DNA of 64,000 nt from NCBI GenBank assembly GCA_023387335.1, contig JAEWIF010000003.1:1-64000 (forward strand), read 5' to 3'. Below the pieces are notes generated by a model that saw nothing but the letters and a program-made list of their open reading frames with translations, did not search any database and had not been told where the DNA came from. This stretch comes from Pseudomonadota bacterium. GTDB taxonomy: Bacteria > Pseudomonadota > Gammaproteobacteria > Burkholderiales > Burkholderiaceae_C. Made by a program: the position numbers and the translations under genes. Below are positions 45,171 to 53,104 of this stretch, piece by piece. The stretch's first letter is position 1. Each line of letters starts with the position of its first letter.

Positions 45171-45943
45171 TGCGCGCCGCCCCCTTCGCGCGGGCGCTGG
45201 CGGTGGCGGCACTGCTGTCGCCGCTGGCCGGCCAGGCCCAGTTCTTCTCCGACGACGAGGCGCGCAAGGCCATCCTGGAACTGCGCCAGCGAATCGAGGC
45301 GCAGCGCCAGGCCGACGAGCGCCAGCAGCAGGACCTGCAACGCGCCACCGAGGAAAACGGCCAGCTGCGCCGCAGCCTGCTCGACCTGCAGCAGCAGATC
45401 GAACAGCTGCGCGGCGAAGTGGCACGCCTTCGTGGGCAGGACGAGCAGATGGCGCGCGACCTTTCGGAGCTGCAGCGCCTGCAGAAGGACGTGGCGGTCG
45501 CGGTGGAAGACCGGCTGCGCCGCATCGAGCCGGTGAAGGTCACCGTCGATGGGCGCGAGTTCGTCGCCGACCCGAACGAGCAGCGCGAGTTCGAGGCGGC
45601 TCTGGCCCTGTTCCGCAAGTCCGACTTCGCGGGCGCGCAGTCGGCCATGACCGAATTCATCAAGCGCTTCCCGCAGAGCGGCTACCGGCCTTCGGCGCTG
45701 TTCTGGCTGGGCAACGCGCAGTACGCCAACCGCGACTACCGCGGTGCGCTGGGCAACTTCCGCGCCCTGATCCAGACCGCGCCGGACCACGCCCGCGCGC
45801 CGGAAGCGGTGCTGTCCATCGCCAACTGCCAGATCGAGCTGAAGGAGAACGCCGCCGCGCGCCGCACGCTCGAAGACCTGGTCAAGGCGTACCCGCAGTC
45901 CGAAGCGGCCGTCGCCGCGCGCGAGCGCCTGGCCCGACGCTGA
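45167..45943 (+). CDS. cpoB: Tol-Pal system protein CpoB (YbgF)
   Basis: This 258-residue periplasmic protein has a signal peptide ending GQAQ, a Gln/Arg-rich coiled coil (about residues 35-110) and a TPR domain (about 130-250: FEAALALFRKSDFAGAQSAMTEFIKRFPQSGYRPSALFWLGNAQYANRDYRGALGNF). CpoB links outer-membrane constriction with peptidoglycan synthase activity. It overlaps pal at its start (ATGA) and shares a base with the tcdA start (TGATG). Confidence 0.94.
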   Translation: MMRAAPFARALAVAALLSPLAGQAQFFSDDEARKAILELRQRIEAQRQADERQQQDLQRATEENGQLRRSLLDLQQQIEQLRGEVARLRGQDEQMARDLSELQRLQKDVAVAVEDRLRRIEPVKVTVDGREFVADPNEQREFEAALALFRKSDFAGAQSAMTEFIKRFPQSGYRPSALFWLGNAQYANRDYRGALGNFRALIQTAPDHARAPEAVLSIANCQIELKENAAARRTLEDLVKAYPQSEAAVAARERLARR

Positions 45944-46737
45944 TGCAGCACGCGCTGGACGCGCCGGCCCCCGACCTCGAGCGACGCTTCTCGGGGCTGG
46001 AGCGGCTGTACGGCGTCGGCGGCGCGGCCGCGTTGCGCCGCGCCTGCGTGGCCGTGGTTGGCATTGGCGGCGTCGGCTCCTGGGCCGCCGAAGCCCTGGC
46101 CCGCAGCGGCATCGGTTCGCTGGTGCTGGTCGACCTGGACCACGTGGCCGAATCCAACATCAACCGCCAGGTGCATGCGCTCGACTCCACCGTCGGCCAG
46201 GCCAAGGTGCTGGCCATGCAGGAGCGCATCGCGCAGATCCATCCGGGCTGCCAGGTGCACTGCGTGGAGGAATTCGCCGAGCCGGAGAACTGGCCCGCGC
46301 TGCTGCCGCGTGGCGTGGACGCCGTCATCGACGCCTGCGACGAGGCCAAGGCCAAGGTAGCCATGGCGGCCTGGGCCATGCGCGAGCGCATCCCGTTCAT
46401 CGCGTGCGGTGCCGCCGGTGGCAAGCGGCTCGCGCACAAGGTCGACATCGACGACCTGGCGAACACCACGCACGACCCCTTGCTGGCCCAGGTGCGCTAT
46501 CGCCTGCGCAAGTTCCACGGCGCGCCGCGCGAGGGCAAGCGCATCGGCGTGACCTGCGTGTTCAGCCGCGAAGCCGTGGCGCCGCCGGATGCCTCGTGCG
46601 CCATCGAAGTCGACGGGTCGCTCAACTGCAGCGGGTACGGATCGGTGGTTGCCGTGACGGCCACTTTCGGCCAATGCGCGGCGGGTTGGGTGCTCGATGC
46701 GATCGTCCGCAAAAACGGCTCCGCAATATCGCTATAA
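45943..46737 (+). CDS. tcdA: tRNA threonylcarbamoyladenosine dehydratase
   Basis: This 264-residue ThiF/E1-like enzyme converts t6A37 of tRNAs to its cyclic form. The ATP-binding motif VAVVGIGGVGSWAAEALARSGIGSLVLVDLDHVAESNINRQ is followed by DAVIDACDEAKAK and the TcdA-type C-terminal half. It is translationally coupled to cpoB by a TGATG junction. Its last codons contain the -10 box of the following tRNA-Lys gene. That tRNA, with an A37, is itself a potential t6A substrate. Confidence 0.94.
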   Translation: MQHALDAPAPDLERRFSGLERLYGVGGAAALRRACVAVVGIGGVGSWAAEALARSGIGSLVLVDLDHVAESNINRQVHALDSTVGQAKVLAMQERIAQIHPGCQVHCVEEFAEPENWPALLPRGVDAVIDACDEAKAKVAMAAWAMRERIPFIACGAAGGKRLAHKVDIDDLANTTHDPLLAQVRYRLRKFHGAPREGKRIGVTCVFSREAVAPPDASCAIEVDGSLNCSGYGSVVAVTATFGQCAAGWVLDAIVRKNGSAISL

Positions 46738-46738
46738 T
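46733..46738 (+). promoter_or_regulatory. -10 box of the tRNA-Lys promoter
   Basis: A perfect TATAAT lies across the stop of tcdA, 41 bases before the tRNA. No good -35 is seen 16-18 bases upstream (the region is A-rich). Bases 46749-46768 (tgcatgcgatacatgca) form a short inverted repeat in the leader. Confidence 0.6.
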
Positions 46739-46778
46739 CGTGGGCTTTGCTGCATGCGATACATGCAGTGAAGAGCGT

Positions 46779-46854
46779 GGGACGTTAGCTCAGTTGGTAG
46801 AGCAGCGGACTTTTAATCCGTTGGTCACAAGTTCGAATCTTGTACGTCCTACCA
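46779..46854 (+). tRNA. tRNA-Lys (anticodon UUU)
   Basis: A 76-base tRNA with encoded CCA end. The acceptor arms GGGACGT and ACGTCCT pair (with one G-U), the D-arm is GCTC...GAGC, the anticodon stem is GGAC/ATCC-type with loop CTTTTAA and anticodon TTT at 46812-46814. The T-arm contains GTTCGAATC. It decodes AAA and AAG. No second copy of its 3' end is visible downstream, so no attachment-site duplication can be shown. Confidence 0.98.
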
Positions 46855-46873
46855 CGAATACCTTTAAGCTGAA

Positions 46874-46909
46874 CAAAGCCCGCCACGCACTGGAGCGTGG
46901 CGGGCTTTG
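46874..46909 (+). terminator. Intrinsic terminator after tRNA-Lys
   Basis: A perfect 15-base-pair stem (from CAAAGCCCGCCACGC to its complement) with a 6-base loop starts 20 bases after the tRNA. The arms end in AAA/TTT, so it has A and T tracts on both sides and can work in both directions, also ending the minus-strand lipoprotein gene. Confidence 0.85.
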
Positions 46910-46949
46910 CTGTGTGAACCTGTGATCGACACTCGACGCAGGCCTTAGT

Positions 46950-47540
46950 TCAGCCGTTCTCGCCCAGCTCATCGGTTGCTGGATATCCCCAGAGCATCTC
47001 GATCCAGGATGCGTAGATCAGGCAGCCATTGGCTTCGTTGCCGAATGTCTGCTGTCCGATCTGCTTTAACACTCTCGCGACCAGGATTTCGTTGAGCGCA
47101 CCGGTGATCTCGACTGAATCGACCCTAGGAGTCGTGCAGGGCTGGTCAACGGGTGACCAGATCCGCGCGACCTCAGCCAGATTCCTCGGGCCGTTGTCCG
47201 CGCTGACCAACCGTGCGCCGGTGGGCGAGGCCGGGTCGAGCGTACAAGGGTTCCACACCAGTACCCAGCGGGCATATCGGAGTCGGCCTGTAAGGAGGTC
47301 TGCTCGCAGCGGCATCACGCTGGCTGACAGTGCATTGCCCGGCCAGGCCCAGTCCGCCGCGCTGGTCGTGCCAGGCAATCCTTGGATTGGATTGCGGTAG
47401 AGCAGGATTTCCGACTGCACCCCCCCTGCAGCGGGCTCGTCGCCGCCACCCCCACAACCTGCGAGAACGGTTCCACCGCCGGCCAGCACGGCCCACTGCG
47501 CAAGACACCCAATCAGTGATCGACGCTGCACAACACGCAT
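46950..47540 (-). CDS. Probable lipoprotein of unknown function
   Basis: This protein of about 196 residues has an RRSLIGCLAQWAVLAGGGTVLAGC leader, a lipobox Cys followed by GGGGDEP. The RR pair also looks like a Tat signal. The mature part contains several cysteines and tryptophans and no family I recognise. ATG at 47540 has GAAAGG directly against it. A GTG three codons later (47531) has the same AAAGG at a better distance and may be the real start. The gene is divergent from the GtrB-like gene and of lower GC bias than the core genes. A second minus-strand lipoprotein gene closes the same cassette at 50805. Confidence 0.65.
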   Translation of the reverse strand: MRVVQRRSLIGCLAQWAVLAGGGTVLAGCGGGGDEPAAGGVQSEILLYRNPIQGLPGTTSAADWAWPGNALSASVMPLRADLLTGRLRYARWVLVWNPCTLDPASPTGARLVSADNGPRNLAEVARIWSPVDQPCTTPRVDSVEITGALNEILVARVLKQIGQQTFGNEANGCLIYASWIEMLWGYPATDELGENG

Positions 47541-47772
47541 CCTTTCAAAGTGCGTGACTCTCTTTTGGATGTCGCGTGCAGGTAAGTGGCGCACGGCACA
47601 TCGGCAGCAACTTTCATTCGACAAGATCCACTCGGGACCGGAAGACCGGATCAACTGCCGTAAGCCACTGCTCGAGAGCGGTGGCGCGTCGTCCAATCAG
47701 CGCTTCGCAAGCATCGAGTCGCAAGCGCAACTCGATGTCATGGTTGGACTATTGCTGCGAGAGGAGTTGCCG

Positions 47773-48807
47773 GTGTCATACCGAGGCTTGCAGGTTGCGC
47801 TTGTGGTTCCCTGCTTCAATGAAGAAGCCACGATCGCGAACGTGCTCACGGATTTTCGGCGCGCTGTGGCTGGCATCGGCCTTTTCGTCTTCGACAACAA
47901 CTCCACCGACCGGACTGCGCAGGAGGCCGTCGGAGCCGGCGCAACCATCGTGAGCGTCAAGCTCCAGGGCAAAGGAAACGTGGTCCGCAGGATGTTCTCC
48001 GATGTCGAAGCCGACATCTACGTGATGGTCGACGGAGATGGCACTTATCACGCCGACTCTCTCCCCTCTCTTCTGGACATGCTGATCGACCAGAGACTCG
48101 ACATGGTAGTGGGGACGAGGATCACACCGGCCGCCGATGTCAGCGATGCATTCCGCAGCGGACACCGCTGGGGCAATGTCATGCTGACCCGCATGGTGGC
48201 CTGGCTTTTTGGTGGCCAGTTCTCCGACATGCTGTCTGGGTATCGGGTCTTCAGCCGCCGCTATGCAAAATCGTTCCCCGCTCTTGCCCGCGGCTTCGAG
48301 ACGGAAACAGAGTTGACCGTTCACGCGCTGGAACTGCGAATGCCTTGCGGTGAAGTCCCAACTCCCTATGGGGCGCGGCCCATGGGCTCCGTGAGCAAGC
48401 TGTCCACGTACCGGGATGGTTTCAAGATCCTGCGGGCGATCACGCGCCTGTTCATCACCGAGCGGCCATTCGCCTTTTTCGGAAGCTGGGGCGTGGGGCT
48501 GGGGGCGATATCGATTGCTCTCGCGTTTCCCGTTTTGGCCGAGTTCACAAGAACCGGCCTGGTCCCGCGGTTCCCGACCGCAGTGCTGTCCGCCTGCCTG
48601 ATGATCTGCGCGCTCACAGCCTTCATGTCCGGGCTGATTCTGGAAAAGGTCACCCTCTCGCGGCAGGAGTTCAAGCGACTTGCCTACCTCGGCATACCCG
48701 CACTCGTCCCGCATTCCATAGGCGCCCCGGTTGGCTCCAGACCCACGGGTATCGCACCCTCGCATCTCGCGGCTGCGCCAACCCCGGTTCTCCGAGAAGC
48801 GGCTTGA
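47773..48807 (+). CDS. GtrB/DPM1-like polyprenyl-phosphate glycosyltransferase
   Basis: This protein of about 344 residues has a GT2 domain (VALVVPCFNEEATIANVLTDFRRAV, FDNNSTDRT, DxD in MVDGDGTYHADSL, RWGNVMLTRMVAWLFGGQFSDMLSGYRVFSRR). Two membrane helices follow near the C-terminus (about 250-310) plus a Pro-rich tail. Relatives load a sugar on undecaprenyl phosphate. The GTG at 47773 is preferred: AGAGGAG at 47760-47766 is well placed and the domain starts there. An earlier ATG at 47554 would add 73 residues without similarity and overlap the divergent gene's leader. A GtrA-type flippase and a GT-C-like protein follow with overlapping ends, the gtrB-gtrA-gtrC logic of phage O-antigen modification. 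Confidence 0.88.
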   Translation: MSYRGLQVALVVPCFNEEATIANVLTDFRRAVAGIGLFVFDNNSTDRTAQEAVGAGATIVSVKLQGKGNVVRRMFSDVEADIYVMVDGDGTYHADSLPSLLDMLIDQRLDMVVGTRITPAADVSDAFRSGHRWGNVMLTRMVAWLFGGQFSDMLSGYRVFSRRYAKSFPALARGFETETELTVHALELRMPCGEVPTPYGARPMGSVSKLSTYRDGFKILRAITRLFITERPFAFFGSWGVGLGAISIALAFPVLAEFTRTGLVPRFPTAVLSACLMICALTAFMSGLILEKVTLSRQEFKRLAYLGIPALVPHSIGAPVGSRPTGIAPSHLAAAPTPVLREAA

Positions 48808-49208
48808 AGCGTTACCGGCGCGCATGTTCCTTCGCACTTGCAGGAACCGTCGCTTTCATAGTGGATGCGTCGGTGCTGTGCATCCTCCTTCCCTTCGCGG
48901 GGCAGTACCTGGCCCGAATACCGTCTTTCCTGGCGGCGGCGCTGGCCTCTTGGCTGCTGAATCGGCGGCTGACTTTCCATGACCGGAGTTCCGGCCACTC
49001 TCGAGCGAGAGAACTGGTGCTCTATTCCGCATTGATGGTGCCTGGGGCGCTGATCAATATGGGCGTCTACGCACTGCTCGTCGCGAACAAGCCCTCGGAC
49101 GCCCTTTTCCCTGTGCTGGCTGCGGCAGCAGGAACCCTGTGCGGCATGCTGGTGAATCTTTTCGCGTCCAGCCTCCTGCTTTATCGATTCAATCAGGAGC
49201 GAACGTGA
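48804..49208 (+). CDS. GtrA-family membrane protein (polyprenyl-phosphate-sugar flippase)
   Basis: This 134-residue protein has four membrane helices. It carries the GtrA pattern: FALAGTVAFIVDASVLCIL, then SFLAAALASWLLNRRLTFHD and a last helix LVNLFASSLLLYRF. Family members are thought to flip sugar-loaded undecaprenyl phosphate to the periplasm. The TTG start overlaps the stop of the GtrB-like gene (TTGA), and its stop shares a base with the next ATG (TGATG). Confidence 0.9.
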   Translation: MKRYRRACSFALAGTVAFIVDASVLCILLPFAGQYLARIPSFLAAALASWLLNRRLTFHDRSSGHSRARELVLYSALMVPGALINMGVYALLVANKPSDALFPVLAAAAGTLCGMLVNLFASSLLLYRFNQERT

Positions 49209-50782
49209 TGCGAGCCTCATGGGGCGCGAAGATGCCGGTAGGCGCGATGTCCTGGTTGAAGCAGCTTGAGAAGCACTTCTTCACCAGTGTCGGCGGCCTG
49301 GTTTGCCTCGCCGCAATTGTGAACGTCGTCTTCAGCACGGGCGGGCCGATTGTCTGGCCGGATTCCATCGGATACCTGAGGCCGGCAGCGGATCACTTAG
49401 ATGGCCTTGCGTTCAGTCACTGGAATGGACGCGGGTTCTTGTACCCGGCGATCCTCGCGGCGCTGCTGTCGATTGCCAATTCATTGAATAGCCTCGTTGC
49501 CGCCCAGAAGGTCCTGCAATGCGTAGCGCTTCTGCTCGTGTTCCTGTCGATACGCCGGATTCAAGGAGCGGTTCCGGAGCTCGTGCCCCGAGCCATATCC
49601 ATTTCGATCTCGCTGGGTTTTGCCTACCTCTATCTGGTTTACGCATTCAACGGTGCCGCCATCGGGTTGATCTTCGTGGTGATGCCGGAGGTCTGCTTCT
49701 CCACATTGCTTGCGCTCTTGATCTATCTCGTGGTCCGCCACGCCACGGGGGAGGGCCGTCACGTGCTCACCTTGGTGTTGCTGATCACGCTCATCTCGGC
49801 TGCCATCCCATTGGTCAAACCGCATTTCATGCTGGCGGCGCTGGCGGTGCCAGCAGTTGCCGTTTGCCTGGCGCAAGCTGGCCTGCGCAGGCGGGCGTTT
49901 TGCGGGGCGATCCTCGGTGCGCTGGCGTCAGTGCCTTTTCACGCCATCGAGCTGACTTTGCAGTACACGCACGATTCCAGGGTCAGCACGGTGTTCGGCC
50001 CGCGCACTCTGTTTTGCAACAACGCGGACTTGATCTCGCGCTATCTGTCGAGCCGGGTCACCTCCGGCATCGATGAAGCCGTCATCGGCGACCTGCTCGG
50101 CACGGCGCAAGCCGGGCCAGACGCCTGGGTAGTGAACGGGTTCGATGGTGATCGCTGCATGTACGGCTCGGCGGGATGGAAGGTGGGCCGACACTTCCAG
50201 GCCTCCTACCGGGACGAAGCTCGTTACTACGTCCGCACCTACATCAATGCCGCACTGGCTTCTCCGCAGATGGTCGGACAGCGGGTTTGGCGGCAGCTGG
50301 AGTACTTGCGAAGAAACGTCCTCTTCGATCATGCCGATCTTCGCGTTGACTGCGGCCCTCTCGATTCCTCCAGGCTCCTGAACTCGCTGTTCGACCGATT
50401 GGCCGATCAATGCGCGCGGGTGAGCGGCGTGACGATGCGCTTCCAACACGTTGACCCGATCCAGGCGCGGCGTGCGTTCTTCTACTTCGTCCCGCTCGCA
50501 CTGTTGGTATCGATCATCCGCTGGCTGCGCCGAACCGCATCGAATGCCAGCGTTCGAGCTTTTGCGATGCTGTTCGCCGCATTCGGCGCGATCAATCTCC
50601 TCATCGCCGCCGCTCATTCCTTCGACGTGTGGCGCTATATCGTCATGCAGGCGCCGCTGATGACATGTCTCCTGGCAGCCGCCATCGCAGTCCTCATTCC
50701 TCTGGGGATGAAGGTGCTGCGTTTCGGGGAGGCGTTAGCGCGCCGGCTTCGCCCTGATGGGAGCAGCCTCGGCTCGCGCTAG
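49208..50782 (+). CDS. Polytopic membrane protein, GT-C glycosyltransferase-like
   Basis: This 524-residue protein has about ten to eleven hydrophobic segments, in two groups separated by a soluble region (about residues 270-420) with several Cys and Trp. The first external loop contains WPDSIGYLRPADHL-type residues; an acidic pair in this loop is typical of GT-C transferases using polyprenyl-phosphate sugars. I cannot assign a named family. As third gene after GtrB- and GtrA-like genes, in fully overlapping order, it occupies the place of the type-specific Gtr transferase. It would therefore attach the flipped sugar to O-antigen or another surface glycan; this is inferred from context. Confidence 0.7.
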   Translation: MRASWGAKMPVGAMSWLKQLEKHFFTSVGGLVCLAAIVNVVFSTGGPIVWPDSIGYLRPAADHLDGLAFSHWNGRGFLYPAILAALLSIANSLNSLVAAQKVLQCVALLLVFLSIRRIQGAVPELVPRAISISISLGFAYLYLVYAFNGAAIGLIFVVMPEVCFSTLLALLIYLVVRHATGEGRHVLTLVLLITLISAAIPLVKPHFMLAALAVPAVAVCLAQAGLRRRAFCGAILGALASVPFHAIELTLQYTHDSRVSTVFGPRTLFCNNADLISRYLSSRVTSGIDEAVIGDLLGTAQAGPDAWVVNGFDGDRCMYGSAGWKVGRHFQASYRDEARYYVRTYINAALASPQMVGQRVWRQLEYLRRNVLFDHADLRVDCGPLDSSRLLNSLFDRLADQCARVSGVTMRFQHVDPIQARRAFFYFVPLALLVSIIRWLRRTASNASVRAFAMLFAAFGAINLLIAAAHSFDVWRYIVMQAPLMTCLLAAAIAVLIPLGMKVLRFGEALARRLRPDGSSLGSR

Positions 50783-50804
50783 AACGGCCGCAGTTCCTCC
50801 GGTA

Positions 50805-51581
50805 CTAGCGGTTCCTCGAGACGGCTTCCCACCGGCCCTTGGGAGCGCCGGCCGCTGGCATGATCTGGAACGCAGCGTATTGCAGCGGGCCGCTGGAGCC
50901 GGCACCGCCGCCGGGCGGCGCAACGCCGATGTCCGGGTCGGTCACCGTGATGCGCTCACCGTTCGGTGCGATGACAGTGGCCGCGCCGGTCGAGATCTCC
51001 AGGGCGATGCCGAAGCGCGTCCCATCGGTCTGCAGCGAGTGGCTGCCGGACGCGAGGGTCACCTGTGTGGCGCCGCTGTTCGCCTCGAATCCACCCTTGC
51101 GCAAGGTCCAGCTGCGCGGTCCGAAGTTCAGGTGCAGGATGTTCTGCAATCCTTCGTTGGCAGTCCTGCGATCGACGATGAGTCCCATCTGCGAGATCGC
51201 CGGGTCATCCGTTGGAGTGGACGCGAAGCTGAACACTCCCGCAATGCGGGTTACCGGTGCCTCGTAGTCGATGTAAGCGAATGTCTGATCGGTGGCTTCA
51301 AGGCGGCCGTCGACGATCGCGGCCGTTGCTCCGCCGCGGCCGGTGACGTTCCACCGCAGAACGCTGGCGGGCAGCGCATCGCCGTGCAGCGGCCGATCGC
51401 TCCTCTCGAAATCATCGGTCAGTTGGCTCGCCCCGGAGCCAAGAAACGTGGTCTGCGCGGCAGCGTCCAGGACGACCGGCGCGGGCGACGAAGAGCCCTC
51501 GGGAGAGGAAGGCTGCCCCCCGCCGCCGCACGCGGCCAAGCCCAACGCAGCCGCGCATAGCGCGATCCGGATGTAGTTCAT
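50805..51581 (-). CDS. Lipoprotein with concanavalin A/LamG-like domain
   Basis: This protein of about 258 residues has a short leader NYIRIALCAAALGLAAC and Cys followed by GGGG, a strong lipoprotein signal. The mature part (DDFERSDRPLHG..LRWNVTGRGGATAAIVDGRLEATDQTFAYIDYEAPVTRIAGVFSFAS...) looks like a jelly-roll domain of the concanavalin-like/LamG type, often glycan-binding. The ATG at 51581 has GGGAGAGA upstream. A longer frame to 51818 lacks a signal at its own N-terminus and is less likely. It is convergent with the Gtr-like cassette (22-base gap), so it may bind the glycan made by that cassette. Confidence 0.72.
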   Translation of the reverse strand: MNYIRIALCAAALGLAACGGGGQPSSPEGSSSPAPVVLDAAAQTTFLGSGASQLTDDFERSDRPLHGDALPASVLRWNVTGRGGATAAIVDGRLEATDQTFAYIDYEAPVTRIAGVFSFASTPTDDPAISQMGLIVDRRTANEGLQNILHLNFGPRSWTLRKGGFEANSGATQVTLASGSHSLQTDGTRFGIALEISTGAATVIAPNGERITVTDPDIGVAPPGGGAGSSGPLQYAAFQIMPAAGAPKGRWEAVSRNR

Positions 51582-52110
51582 CGACGTCTCTCCCATGGCT
51601 GGCCCAACCATAACGGAGACAGGTCGGCGAGGAAACAGGGTCAATGTGGGGAGGCTGGGCTCGGATGCGGCCGCAGCAGCTTCGCAACGCGCACGAGGAA
51701 CTGCGGCGTCGTCGCGGGTTGCCGCGCCGGACAGTTCCGCCCTTGAGCGCAGTTCTGGTTGCAGGGGCCGCATGCAGGCTTCTGTGGCATGGCTCTCTCC
51801 CTTGATCGACAACCGCATGGTGCGGCTTCGGGCGCTGGCTGAGCTGTAGGACGATCGCTGAGCCTCGCGAGCGTCTTCCGCTCGGTCGCCGGCCCAGGGG
51901 GAGAACGACCGCGCCGTAACGCGCGTTGCGAAGTCGCCGCGCGAATGTCCCAGAAGTAACGAGGCTCATCCGTAACACCGCTCTTCGGAAGCGGGACGCG
52001 GGACGGTGGAGTACGCGGCCGGCGAGGCGTGGCGCGGCCGCCATGCCTCATCCATATTGTTGTCACCCCGCGGCAGCCTGTTACGCGACGGCACACCCCG
52101 GAAAAGTCGC
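51582..52110. other. Intergenic stretch without a recognisable gene
   Basis: About 530 bases between the lipoprotein gene and the GAF-like gene. Open frames on both strands here have atypical composition and no start context or family resemblance. No tRNA, clear terminator or repeat is visible. It probably holds the divergent promoters of the two flanking genes and remnants from the cassette insertion. Confidence 0.5.
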
Positions 52111-52566
52111 ATGGGTAGGATTCCCATCTCGCTTCTCCACGCCATGCTCAACTCCGCCGCAGCCCGCCGCCTCTCGTCGTCCTCCACCTCGCTTCCGGGG
52201 CAGGAGGAAGCCATCCGGGTGGTGCTGGCCATGCTGCACGAACACGGGATGGACGCGGTGTTCGTGGGCCAGTTCACCGAAGGCCAGCGGCGTTTCCGGG
52301 TGGTCGAGACGCTGGGCCATGGCCCGGCGGCCGCCGCGGTGGCCGCCGGCCAGCAGGCCGGCGAGGGCCGCTCCCTGCTGGAGGCCGCCGTCGTGCTGCG
52401 CGACGGCCGCGTGCTCGGCAAGTTCTGCTGCGTCAGCGCGGTGACCGACGATGCCGCCACCGACCGCGACCAGCGCTGGCTGACCCAGGGCGCGCGTCTG
52501 GTGGCCCGCCTGCTCGACAACGAGCAGGTGCTGCGCGACCTCTCAGCTCAGTCGCTCAACCATTGA
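52111..52566 (+). CDS. Small GAF-like domain protein
   Basis: This protein of about 151 residues consists almost only of a GAF-like sensor fold: MLHEHGMDAVFVGQFTEGQRRFRVVETLG, then AAVVLRDGRVLGKFCCVSAV, a pattern common in GAF modules of bacterial phosphodiesterases. No output domain follows. Start is uncertain (ATG 52111 with GGAAAA upstream, or ATG 52144). Its 3' end overlaps the convergent next gene by 24 bases, so one of the two ends could be misjudged. Function unknown. Confidence 0.6.
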   Translation: MGRIPISLLHAMLNSAAARRLSSSSTSLPGQEEAIRVVLAMLHEHGMDAVFVGQFTEGQRRFRVVETLGHGPAAAAVAAGQQAGEGRSLLEAAVVLRDGRVLGKFCCVSAVTDDAATDRDQRWLTQGARLVARLLDNEQVLRDLSAQSLNH

Positions 52567-53061
52567 GAGCGGCGCGGGCGGCAGCTGCAGCCGCGCTTCG
52601 CGCACGACCCTCACGCAATCCTTGAGGTGCTCCTCGCCTAGGTAGCGCAGGGCCGCGTAGCCCATGAGCGCCGCCACGGCCTGGCCGGCGAACGGAACGT
52701 ACTTCGCCGCCTGCCTGCCCGTCATCCGTACGCCGACCGTTCGTGCCACGCGGAGCACCAGTTCGCGCGTCACCACCTTGCCGATGACCACCGAACCGAC
52801 CACCGAGATCGCCTTCTGCACCTGGTCGTGCTGATGGCGCGGCAGCCGGGCCAGCTGCTCCGGCGTGAGGCCGAACTGCGAGTTGATCTCCGGCAGCAGC
52901 CGGCTGAGCAGCGCGGCGTCGAAGGCGAAGTCCAGGCCGGGCAGGGGCACCGCGCTGACGGCGGCCCCGGTCAGGGCGCGCCGGTTGAGCATCCGGCGGC
53001 ACAGGCGCACGCGCTCGGCCAGGGCGGGGTCGTCGCCGGCCATCTGCAGGGCGGTGGGCAT
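52543..53061 (-). CDS. Uncharacterised protein resembling DUF697/EcsC-type membrane-associated proteins
   Basis: This protein of about 172 residues has two moderately hydrophobic helices: ALTGAAVSAVPLPGLDFAFDAALLSRLLPEINSQFGL and AAKYVPFAGQAVAALMGYAALRYLGEEHL. The Pro-Gly-x-Asp helix followed by a fungal/bacterial YcjF-like arrangement suggests the DUF697 group, but this is a resemblance only. ATG at 53061 is chosen because upstream in-frame sequence is Arg/Pro-rich shadow-like. It lies 43 bases after the ABC-F stop on the same strand and may be cotranscribed with it. Confidence 0.6.
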   Translation of the reverse strand: MPTALQMAGDDPALAERVRLCRRMLNRRALTGAAVSAVPLPGLDFAFDAALLSRLLPEINSQFGLTPEQLARLPRHQHDQVQKAISVVGSVVIGKVVTRELVLRVARTVGVRMTGRQAAKYVPFAGQAVAALMGYAALRYLGEEHLKDCVRVVREARLQLPPAPLSMVERLS

Positions 53062-53104
53062 GCCGCCGATTCTGCGGCAGCCGTGCGCCGCGCGGGGCAC
53101 CCGA

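Noticed and set aside
51595..52044. Small open frames in the gap before the GAF-like gene
   Set aside because: They overlap on both strands, have no ribosome sites or recognisable protein features, and look like GC-bias artefacts.
46779..52110. A tRNA-Lys-integrated prophage or island with att repeats
   Set aside because: No integrase, no phage structural gene and no second copy of the tRNA 3' end is visible. Only the Gtr-like cassette suggests transfer, so no element boundary can be drawn.
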